A stretch of 64,000 nt of DNA. Origin: Streptomyces geranii. Its GTDB lineage: Bacteria; Actinomycetota; Actinomycetes; Streptomycetales; Streptomycetaceae. A program made the position numbers and the translations under genes. This document shows positions 35,434-42,681 of this stretch, piece after piece (position 1 is the stretch's first letter; every line of letters begins with the position of its first letter). The notes beneath the pieces are model-generated. The model worked only from the letters and a program-made list of their open reading frames with translations. It had not been told where the DNA came from and searched no databases. The stretch is from positions 62,001 to 126,000 of the forward strand of contig NZ_PJME01000016.1 of NCBI RefSeq assembly GCF_002954775.1, written 5' to 3'.

Positions 35434-38400
35434 TCAGTCGCCGACGGTGTCGATGATCTGCTGCTGGTCCGCCATGGCACCGGCCCACAACCTGATGTCG
35501 GTGATCTTTCCGGGCAGGTAGTGGCCCCACGCCCCGCCGACGTAGCCCTCACCGGCCGCGAAGTCGCCGGACCCGGCCACAGCCGTGTAGGGATGGGTGA
35601 CGTCGGCGTCGTTCTCGTCGGGGCCGAGGTAGAAGTGGACCGTGCCGGTCGGGGCGTCGTACGTTCCGGTCATCCGTACCGGGCTGCCCAGTTCCGCGGC
35701 TTCGTCGGAGACCACGCCGGTGAAACCGCCGTCGGTGTTCAGCCGGCCGAAGTACCACTTGCCGACCGGGACGGTCGTGTCGGTGTCCGGGTCGAGGTCG
35801 GTCCCGGTCAGCTGGTACCAGAAGCCCCAGGCGGAGCCGTCCGCGCCGCGCTGGCCGACGACCTGGGCGGTGTAGCCGACGGGCTTGTTCAGCAGGGCGT
35901 CGCTGTCGATGTCGACCAGGGTGCTGGCGGTGAACGACGCCGTGTCGTCCAGTACCGGACCGGGGGCACTGGCCCTGCCGTCATTGCCGTCCAGGACGAT
36001 GCCCTCGCCGTCGAGCGAGGCCCCACCGGACAGCGTGAGGGTGCGGCCGTATCCGGACACGGAGTCCGCGAGCGTGGTGCCGCTCGCACCGTCCGGGTTC
36101 CAGGCACCCATCAGCTCCACGCTCGCCGCGCCATCGGAGTCGAGCAGACCGTCCTCGGTGGCGATCTCGTCGCTCGTCAACGTCCGTTGCCAGACGGCCG
36201 CTTCGTCGACCCGGCCCCGCCAGTAGTCGACGTAACTGCCCGGCGTGAAACTGGCCCGGCCGAACTGCAGGGTGCCGTCGCTCGTCGTGGCGTCCGAGGT
36301 GGTGGGCAGCGCCACCGGTGACCCCTGCGGACGCCCGTTGACGTAGAGGGAGATGGTGCGATGCACGGAGTCGTACACACCGGTCAGATGCGTCCAGACC
36401 TTCAGGGGTACGCCCGCGACATCGGCGTTCGTGCCCAGGTACTTGCGTACGCCGTTCTCGTACCAGCTCCACAGGAACACCCAGCGTTGGACGCCCGGCG
36501 AGTAGTACAGCGCGAACCCGGAGCCGTCGCTGCCCGTCTCCGACAGCACCGCGCGGTAGTCGGAGCTGTCCGTGAGATACGCCCAGGCCGACACCGTGAA
36601 CGACGACTGGGTGTTGATCACGGGAGCGGCCGTGGCCGCGTACCCGGACTGACGGGTCGTGTCGGAGGTGTCGTTGAGCCACAGCGACCGGTCACCGTCG
36701 CCCCTGCGCGCGAGCGACGACCAGCCGGCGCCGGTCGTGTAGAGCGTCGCCGTGTGACGGGCGCCTTCCGTCGCCGTGTCCGCGGCCGTGATGGCACCGG
36801 AGCCCGGCGCCGCGTCGTCGAAGTGCCAGCGGCCGATCGCCGTCTTCCCCTCGGCGACGTCGAACTTCACGATCGCTTTGGCGCCCCAGCGTCCGGCGCT
36901 GTCCTGCGCCCGCACCTGAAGCTGCTGGGTGCCCGCCAGCTGGGGCGTGATCGCCTTGGTGACGGTGTTTCCGGAGATCGGCTGGGACCAGGCGGTCGCG
37001 GACGCCAGCTTGTACTCGTAGGCGGTGTTGGTGTCACCGGAGGCCGGCGAGAAGGTGAACTGGCCCGCCTCGCCCGGCCCTCCGGCCGCGGCACAGTCGT
37101 TGGCCGTGCATTCGGAGTACGGGCTCCCGACCGTCACCGTGGGCGCCTTCGGGGCGGTGGTGTCCACCTTGAAGTAGCACCAGCCCTTGGTGGTCACCGT
37201 GCTGTGCGACTCCAGGTAGCTGTCGCCGCTGTCGTAGTACGAGCGGCTGAACACCGCCAGCCGGTACAGGGGCACGTCCGACAACGTGATCGGCGAGGGG
37301 TAGGTGAGGACGGCGCCGTTGCCGACGTATCCGCTGGTGGGCCGCACCGGTTCGGTCGTCACCACCGGCCAGGTGCCGTCGCTGCTCCGCTGCTGGATGT
37401 AGAAGTGCGCCCGCAGGCTCGCCCCGCTGCCGCCGCCGGTCGCCGTCCACACCGTCGCGGTCAGGCTGGGCGTGGGATCGGTGATGACGTCGGGGTCGGT
37501 GGAATCCGTCTCACAGCTGATCCCGCTGCCCTCGACGATGCCTGCCTTGGTCGGCGCCGCGGGCAGCCCCACATAGGTCACCGACAGCACCGCGTCGTTC
37601 CGGAACCGCTTCCAGGCGCTGGTGTCCGTCTCGTCCCTGGCCTTCAGCAGCAGCGTCAGCCGGGAGAACTTGCCCGCCGCGAGGTTCCCGACCGCCGACG
37701 TCAGGCTCGAACCGGTGAACTCGATCGGAGCCGGTGGTTGTGAGGGGGCGCAGGCGGAACTGCGGCCGGCCGAGACGTCGCGGCTCGCCATCGTCCCCAG
37801 GTTCGAGGGACGCGAGGACCAGGTGGTGGACGAGGAGATGTTGCTGGTGCGCTCCAGATCGACCCAGCGCGCGTCACAGGTGAACGACCAGCTCTCGGTG
37901 GCCCTGAACGTCGCGGACAGCACCTTCTTGCCCGCCAGACCGCTCGGCGAGAACTGGAAGTACAGCCGCTCCGTGTACCCGGGACCGCAGTAGTAGCCGT
38001 CGTACGAGGAGCAGTGGCCCACGCCCTTGCCCTCGTTGTCGCTTCCGTTGCCCCAGTTGAAGTCGGAGACGCCGTCGGAGCGCAGATAGGTGTGGGCCGT
38101 CTGGTCCAGGCCGACGCTGGGGTCGATGTAGAGGGGGTAGGCGCCGCTGTCGCTGTTCGCCAGCATGCCCGCGTCCGGTACCACCGCCAGCGAATCCGTG
38201 CCGACCTGGACGGCCAGCACCGCGGACGTGTCGCCGTCGCCCGGCCCCGCCGTACCGTCCGCCGGCGCTCCGGCGGAGGGGTCCGTGGTCGCTGCCGGGG
38301 ACGGGTCGGCCGCCTGCGCGGCATCGGTCGTCCGCTCCAGCTGGGCAGTCGTACCCGCGGTGGTCGCGTCGCCCTGGGAGTCCCACATCAGCGCGGGAGG

Positions 38401-39123
38401 AGCCGTGAAGACCGGGCGCGCGTCGTCGTCCACGGCGGTCATCCCACCGCCGCTCGTCGGGGCGACCGTCAGCCCGTCCGCCTGGAGCGAGAAGACGACC
38501 TTCTTCAGCGCCGGATCGGCCGCCGCCTCCGGGGTGTTCACCACGAGCAGCTCGCGGAAGCCCTCGGTCGTCGCCGTCATCCGCAGGTCCACGCCGGGAA
38601 GCACATCGCCGTAGACCGCGCTCGCTCCGTCCAGCGTGGGCTTCGGCAGCTGCCCCGGCCAGCCCAGCCGCAACGACTTGCCACCCCGGGTGATGTCCAC
38701 CAGATCCGAGCCGTCGCCGCCGTCGGAGAAGGCCAGGGACACCACTGCCGCCTTCGGACCGACCGTGCCGTCCGCCCTGACTTCGAGTGTCGGGTCGGGA
38801 GACGTCCACGTCCCCTGGCCCTGCCGCACCCGTACCGGCGTGGCCGACTGGTCCAGGGTGAACGTCGTGCCGTCCGGATCGGCGTACGTCGTCGCGTACT
38901 CCGTGCGGTCGTCGACGACCTCGACCGGAGAACCTTCCGCGACCGCCTTCTGCGAGGCCGCCGCCTCCGCGGAGAGCGACGTCGCGGTGGTGGAACCGTC
39001 GTCCTGGACGTCAGCGGCGGCCGGATACATCGCGGTCGCCGCGACCGGCTGGATCAACAGGACAACTGCGGCCAGCCATGCCGTGCGCGACGACCGCACA
39101 CGTCTTCCCCCGGACTCCCCCAC
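35434..39123 (-). CDS. Secreted LamG-domain protein, partner of the RHS toxin
   Basis: 1229 aa from GTG 39123; GTG 39099 with GGGGGAAG upstream is an equally good start. The signal peptide is SSRTAWLAAVVLLIQPVAATA. A beta-rich region (about 100-320) precedes a DNRLRE-like module (YPLYIDPSVGLDQTAHTYL, DARWVDLERTSNISSSTTW). Ig-like stretches with repeated DTTAPKAPTV-type joints follow. Two LamG/concanavalin-like jelly rolls end the protein (about 760-1000, SFTVSAWAYLTDSSDYRAVL; about 1020-1229, SFTASTLVDIDSDALL). LamG proteins of this build often precede secreted RHS toxins in Streptomyces. It lies 76 bases upstream of the toxin on the same strand, so it is probably co-expressed and may help wall attachment or toxin display. 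Confidence 0.85.
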   Translation of the reverse strand: MGESGGRRVRSSRTAWLAAVVLLIQPVAATAMYPAAADVQDDGSTTATSLSAEAAASQKAVAEGSPVEVVDDRTEYATTYADPDGTTFTLDQSATPVRVRQGQGTWTSPDPTLEVRADGTVGPKAAVVSLAFSDGGDGSDLVDITRGGKSLRLGWPGQLPKPTLDGASAVYGDVLPGVDLRMTATTEGFRELLVVNTPEAAADPALKKVVFSLQADGLTVAPTSGGGMTAVDDDARPVFTAPPALMWDSQGDATTAGTTAQLERTTDAAQAADPSPAATTDPSAGAPADGTAGPGDGDTSAVLAVQVGTDSLAVVPDAGMLANSDSGAYPLYIDPSVGLDQTAHTYLRSDGVSDFNWGNGSDNEGKGVGHCSSYDGYYCGPGYTERLYFQFSPSGLAGKKVLSATFRATESWSFTCDARWVDLERTSNISSSTTWSSRPSNLGTMASRDVSAGRSSACAPSQPPAPIEFTGSSLTSAVGNLAAGKFSRLTLLLKARDETDTSAWKRFRNDAVLSVTYVGLPAAPTKAGIVEGSGISCETDSTDPDVITDPTPSLTATVWTATGGGSGASLRAHFYIQQRSSDGTWPVVTTEPVRPTSGYVGNGAVLTYPSPITLSDVPLYRLAVFSRSYYDSGDSYLESHSTVTTKGWCYFKVDTTAPKAPTVTVGSPYSECTANDCAAAGGPGEAGQFTFSPASGDTNTAYEYKLASATAWSQPISGNTVTKAITPQLAGTQQLQVRAQDSAGRWGAKAIVKFDVAEGKTAIGRWHFDDAAPGSGAITAADTATEGARHTATLYTTGAGWSSLARRGDGDRSLWLNDTSDTTRQSGYAATAAPVINTQSSFTVSAWAYLTDSSDYRAVLSETGSDGSGFALYYSPGVQRWVFLWSWYENGVRKYLGTNADVAGVPLKVWTHLTGVYDSVHRTISLYVNGRPQGSPVALPTTSDATTSDGTLQFGRASFTPGSYVDYWRGRVDEAAVWQRTLTSDEIATEDGLLDSDGAASVELMGAWNPDGASGTTLADSVSGYGRTLTLSGGASLDGEGIVLDGNDGRASAPGPVLDDTASFTASTLVDIDSDALLNKPVGYTAQVVGQRGADGSAWGFWYQLTGTDLDPDTDTTVPVGKWYFGRLNTDGGFTGVVSDEAAELGSPVRMTGTYDAPTGTVHFYLGPDENDADVTHPYTAVAGSGDFAAGEGYVGGAWGHYLPGKITDIRLWAGAMADQQQIIDTVGD

Positions 39124-39272
39124 GACCCACCCCTGAGTGCTCCGCCGAACCGATCACGCTCACTTGATGATCGAGAAGCCTGGCAGGGAAGCGTTCATGG
39201 AAGCCCAAGGGAACCATCAAGACCAAACGATCAGTCGGCCACATACAGGCAAAAACCGACGATCGTTCACCT

Positions 39273-40124
39273 CTACGACGCGGGGAGGTCACCCCGCATG
39301 TCCCTTTCCATTTCCAGCAGTTGCTCGTTCGGCACCGCCCCGCCGAACCGCCGGTCCCGGGAGGCGAATTCGACGCAGGCGCGCCACAGGTCACGCCGGT
39401 CGAAGTCGGGCCAGAGGACGTCCTGGAACACCATTTCGGCGTAACTCGACTGCCAGATCAGGTAGTTGGAAGTCCGCTGCTCACCACTGGGCCGGAGGAA
39501 GAGATCGACGTCCGGCATGTCGGGGTAGTAGAGGTACTTCTGGATGGTCTTCTCGGAGACCTTCTCCGGGTCCAGCTTGCCGAGGGCGACATCGCGGGCC
39601 ATCGCCTTCGCGGCGTCGGCGAGTTCGGCTCGGCCGCCGTAATTGACGCAGAAGTAGAGCGTCATGGCGTCGTTGTTCTTGGTCTGCTCCTGGGCGATCT
39701 GGAGTTCCTGTACGACGGACTTCCACATCTTGGGCATCCGCCCGACCCACCTGATACGGATGCCCAGTTCGTCCATCTCGTCGCGCCGCCGCCGGATGAC
39801 GTCACGGTTGAAGTTCATCAGGAAGCGGACCTCTTCCGGTGACCGCTTCCAGTTCTCCGTCGAGAAGGCGTAGAGGGAGAGATTCTTGACGCCGAGTTCC
39901 AGGCAACCCTTGAGGACGTCGAGGACGACCCCTTCGCCGACCTTGTGCCCCTCCGTACGCGGCAGACCGCGCTCCTTGGCCCAGCGGCCGTTCCCGTCCA
40001 TGACGCAGGCCACATGGGTGGGTACGAGTTCGCCGGGGAGCTTCGGCGCGCGGGCGCCGGAGGGGTGCGGTTCCGGCGTCCTGTACTCGCGGCGCCGGCT
40101 CCCCAGGATTCCGCGTACGACCAT
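39273..40124 (-). CDS. uppS: Isoprenyl transferase (undecaprenyl diphosphate synthase type)
   Basis: 283 aa. This cis-prenyltransferase condenses isopentenyl diphosphate units to make the lipid carrier for cell-wall precursors. The five conserved regions are visible: [19 protein letters not shown] (catalytic Asp), [48 protein letters not shown] and [15 protein letters not shown]. The Arg/Pro-rich N-terminal 35 residues are variable. It follows recO by 29 bases on the same strand, as in other Streptomyces, so it is likely co-transcribed. Confidence 0.95.
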   Translation of the reverse strand: MVVRGILGSRRREYRTPEPHPSGARAPKLPGELVPTHVACVMDGNGRWAKERGLPRTEGHKVGEGVVLDVLKGCLELGVKNLSLYAFSTENWKRSPEEVRFLMNFNRDVIRRRRDEMDELGIRIRWVGRMPKMWKSVVQELQIAQEQTKNNDAMTLYFCVNYGGRAELADAAKAMARDVALGKLDPEKVSEKTIQKYLYYPDMPDVDLFLRPSGEQRTSNYLIWQSSYAEMVFQDVLWPDFDRRDLWRACVEFASRDRRFGGAVPNEQLLEMERDMRGDLPAS

Positions 40125-40153
40125 GCGCTTCTCGTCTCCCTCAGTGCTTGTCT

Positions 40154-40903
40154 CTAGTTCTTCTCTACATAGCGCAGGGAGCGCAGTCCGCGCTCCAGGT
40201 GCCAGTGCAGATACGCGGACACCAGTCCGCTGCCCTCCCGGACATGGCGCGGTTCACACGCGTCCGCCGTGGCCCAGTCGCCCGTCAGCAGCGCGCCGAG
40301 CAGTTCGAGGGCCTGAGGAGAGGGTACGACGCTGCCGGCCACCCGGCAGTCGACGCAGACGGAGCCTCCGGCGGCGACGGAGAAGAAGCGGTTCGGGCCC
40401 GCCATACCGCACCGCGCGCAGTCGCTGAAGGTGGGTGCGTAGCCGTTGACGGCGAGGGAGCGCAGCAGGAAGGCGTCGAGGATGAGGTGCGGCTCGTGCT
40501 CGGCACGGGCGAGGGTGCGCAGCGCGCCGACCAGCAACAAATACTGCTGTACGGCGGGCTCGCCCTCGTGATCGGTGAACCGTTCCGCCGTCTCCAGCAT
40601 GGCCGTACCGGCGGTGTAGCGGGCGTAGTCGGTGACGATGCCGCCACCGTACGGAGCGATGGTCTCGCTCTGCGTGCACAGCGGCAGCCCGCGCCCGACC
40701 AGTTCGCTGCCCCGCGAGAAGAACTGCACGTCGACATGGGAGAACGGTTCGAGCCGCGCCCCGAACTTGGACTTGGTCCGGCGTACCCCCCGGGCCACGG
40801 CCCGTACGCGCCCGTGACCGCGCGTGAGCAGCGTGATGATCCGGTCGGCCTCACCCAGCTTCTGGGTACGCAGGACGACTCCGTCGTCACGGAACAGGCT
40901 CAT
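40154..40903 (-). CDS. recO: DNA repair protein RecO
   Basis: 249 aa from ATG 40903. The N-terminal OB fold is [39 protein letters not shown], then a helical domain and a zinc-finger-like CARC...CVDC pair (about residues 158-183). It loads RecA onto SSB-coated DNA in recombinational repair. Adjacent to uppS. Confidence 0.95.
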   Translation of the reverse strand: MSLFRDDGVVLRTQKLGEADRIITLLTRGHGRVRAVARGVRRTKSKFGARLEPFSHVDVQFFSRGSELVGRGLPLCTQSETIAPYGGGIVTDYARYTAGTAMLETAERFTDHEGEPAVQQYLLLVGALRTLARAEHEPHLILDAFLLRSLAVNGYAPTFSDCARCGMAGPNRFFSVAAGGSVCVDCRVAGSVVPSPQALELLGALLTGDWATADACEPRHVREGSGLVSAYLHWHLERGLRSLRYVEKN

Positions 40904-40991
40904 GGGGTCATTGTCGCGTACGGAACGGGGGGCCCGGACGGGGGCGGTAGCGCTTCGCCGGATACGCGGTGCAGAACCTGCGGGTCCGCTG

Positions 40992-41020
40992 TGGCTGGTC
41001 GCGCAGTTCCCCGCGCCCCT
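40992..41020 (+). repeat. Dispersed 29-base intergenic element, copy C
   Basis: Identical to copy A over all 29 positions. It lies between recO and the small gene pair and runs into a hairpin. Confidence 0.75.
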
Positions 41021-41031
41021 AAGGGGCGCGG
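41011..41031. terminator. Hairpin terminator
   Basis: CCGCGCCCCT (41011-41020) pairs perfectly with AGGGGCGCGG (41022-41031). It is 49 bases past the stop of the minus-strand small gene pair and upstream of recO. Confidence 0.7.
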
Positions 41032-41079
41032 CACCTCATCCGGGGACGCCCCAGATCCCGCCAGGCCCCGCAGGGAACC

Positions 41080-41331
41080 TCAGGGCACCTCGCCGCGGCT
41101 GCGTGCGTTCGCGTACGCCGTCGCCGCGCTGAGGCGTTCCGCCGGGGTCGCGGGGCGGAGGGTGTTCGGGGGCGCGTCCCACTCCCGGCCGCCGCCGTAC
41201 GATCTGAGCTGGACGTAGGGTCCCTCGTGGCCCATCACCAGGCCCACCTTTCCCGCGCGGGTGTCCATCACGTACGTACCGATCTCCGGCCGCCCCGGCT
41301 TTCCCGACTTCGCCGGCCGTACGTCGTTCAT
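41080..41331 (-). CDS. Small conserved-looking actinobacterial protein
   Basis: 83 aa from ATG 41331, with a beta-rich centre (EIGTYVMDTRAGKVGLVMGHEGPYVQLRSYGGGREWDAPP) suggesting a small SH3-like barrel, and a helical end (PAERLSAATAYANARSRG). The start overlaps the preceding stop as ATGA, so it is translationally coupled. Such proteins tend to sit beside XRE/DUF397 pairs in Streptomyces, as here. Function unknown. Confidence 0.75.
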   Translation of the reverse strand: MNDVRPAKSGKPGRPEIGTYVMDTRAGKVGLVMGHEGPYVQLRSYGGGREWDAPPNTLRPATPAERLSAATAYANARSRGEVP

Positions 41332-41543
41332 CGCAGCGCCGCCACGATCCGGGCCGCCGTCTCGACGTTGCAGCGGCCCAATTCGATGAGCGGACAGGGC
41401 GCTTCCCGGGCGACACTCGCCGCGTCCAATCGGAGCGTCGGCAAGGTAATCCCGGCGTTTTTCAACGCCGTCCGCAATTCCTTCACAATTTCCTCCGCTT
41501 CTTCGACACAGGCCGTCGAGTGTGCCGTCTGTCGTGCCGTCAC
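41328..41543 (-). CDS. Small helical protein coupled to the next gene
   Basis: 71 aa. Mostly helical (EEAEEIVKELRTALKNAGI), ending with LIELGRCNVETAARIVAAL. First gene of a two-gene unit divergent from the XRE regulator at 41664. No function is known to me; the neighbourhood suggests it belongs to the regulator's module. Confidence 0.72.
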   Translation of the reverse strand: MTARQTAHSTACVEEAEEIVKELRTALKNAGITLPTLRLDAASVAREAPCPLIELGRCNVETAARIVAALR

Positions 41544-41663
41544 CGTGCTCCCCTTGCTTATCGAGTTTCACTCTTCGCACTTCTACGGTGACGTGTTGTG
41601 CCTACACTCGGAAGGCTCTGGGCGCAGCAACGACGGTGCAGTTGAAGGGGGTTCGGTTCGGCT

Positions 41664-42500
41664 ATGGCCAATGGTTCGCAACGGCAGGCGGCCTGGGAGT
41701 TCTTCGGGGCGGAGTTGAAGCGGCGGCGGGAGGAAGCGGGGTTAACCCAAGTGGAGTTGGGGGCGATGGTCTTCGTCTCCGGGGGCTACATCGGGCAGTT
41801 CGAGCAGGCCATTCGTAAGCCGCAGTTGGATGTGGCGATGCGACTGGACGACGTACTGCAAACCGACGGTATTTTCGAGCGCACGTGGCGCAAGCTCATC
41901 GACGACAAGCGATACGCGGATTACTTCGCGAAGGCTGCGGAGCTTGAGTCGCTGGCTACGAAGATCTCCGAGTTCGCACCCGCGCTGGTGCCTGGGCTGT
42001 TGCAGACCCCGGCGTACGCACGCGCGGTCACCATCGCCATGAACCCGCTCGCCCCGGACGAGTACATCGAGGAGAAGGTGTCCGGACGACTGGAGCGCGC
42101 GAAGATCCTCAAGGACGCTACACGGCCCGAGTATTGGGCGATCCTGCACGAGAACACGTTGAAGGTTCCGGTCGGCGGACCCGCCGCCATGGCCGAGCAG
42201 TTGGAGCACATCGCGAACCTCGTGCGAGAGCGAAAGGTGCTGGTCCAGGTGCTGCCGTACTCGGCTGGTGCGTACGCCCTCATGAACGGGATGGTCACGC
42301 TCATGGAGTTCGATGACGCGCCCCCAACGGCCTATACAGAAGCCGTGTATTCGGGGAACCTGCTGGACGATCCGGCTGTGGTGAAGCGCGCGCAGGCGTC
42401 ATACGATCTGATCAGGGCCGCCGCGCTGTCGCCGGAGGCGTCCCTGGCCCTGATCGAGTCGGCGGCGGAGGACCACAGACGATGCGCGAGTACGACCTGA
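41664..42500 (+). CDS. XRE-family regulator with DUF5753 domain
   Basis: 278 aa from ATG 41664. The helix-turn-helix covers residues 10-65 (FGAELKRRREEAGLTQVELGAMVFVSGGYIGQFEQAIRKPQLDVAMRLD). The remainder is a DUF5753 ligand-type domain (ESLATKISEFAPALVPGLLQTPAYARAV, VLVQVLPYSAGAYALMNGMVTLMEF, EAVYSGNLLDDP). This class includes WhiJ-like developmental regulators and always pairs with DUF397 proteins, as it does here with a 19-base overlap. Codon 27 (41742-41744) is TTA, so translation should need bldA tRNA. It probably senses a signal and controls differentiation or antibiotic genes. Confidence 0.93.
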   Translation: MANGSQRQAAWEFFGAELKRRREEAGLTQVELGAMVFVSGGYIGQFEQAIRKPQLDVAMRLDDVLQTDGIFERTWRKLIDDKRYADYFAKAAELESLATKISEFAPALVPGLLQTPAYARAVTIAMNPLAPDEYIEEKVSGRLERAKILKDATRPEYWAILHENTLKVPVGGPAAMAEQLEHIANLVRERKVLVQVLPYSAGAYALMNGMVTLMEFDDAPPTAYTEAVYSGNLLDDPAVVKRAQASYDLIRAAALSPEASLALIESAAEDHRRCASTT

Positions 42501-42673
42501 GCAACGCCCGCTGGCGCAAAAGCACCTACAGCGACGGCAACGGCGGAAGCTGCGTCGAAGTCGCCGACGGAGTCCCCGGAGTGGTGCCCGTCCGAGACAG
42601 CAAGGTCTCGGACGGGCCGGTACTGCTAGTTGGTGCGCCTGCCTGGGCCGAGTTCATCGGCCATGTCATCTGA
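42482..42673 (+). CDS. DUF397 protein, partner of the XRE/DUF5753 regulator
   Basis: 63 aa. Shows the full DUF397 signature: ARWRKSTYSDGNGGSCVEVAD, VPVRDSKVSDGPVL and a final PAWAEFIG. It overlaps the regulator gene by 19 bases. These proteins are thought to modulate their paired regulator. Its stop is only eight bases from the end of the convergent M4 protease gene. Confidence 0.93.
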   Translation: MREYDLSNARWRKSTYSDGNGGSCVEVADGVPGVVPVRDSKVSDGPVLLVGAPAWAEFIGHVI

Positions 42674-42681
42674 CCCGGGGG

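Noticed and set aside
26834-39123. Prophage or integrative element
   Set aside because: No integrase, transposase, att-like repeats, tRNA or phage structural genes were found in or near the island.
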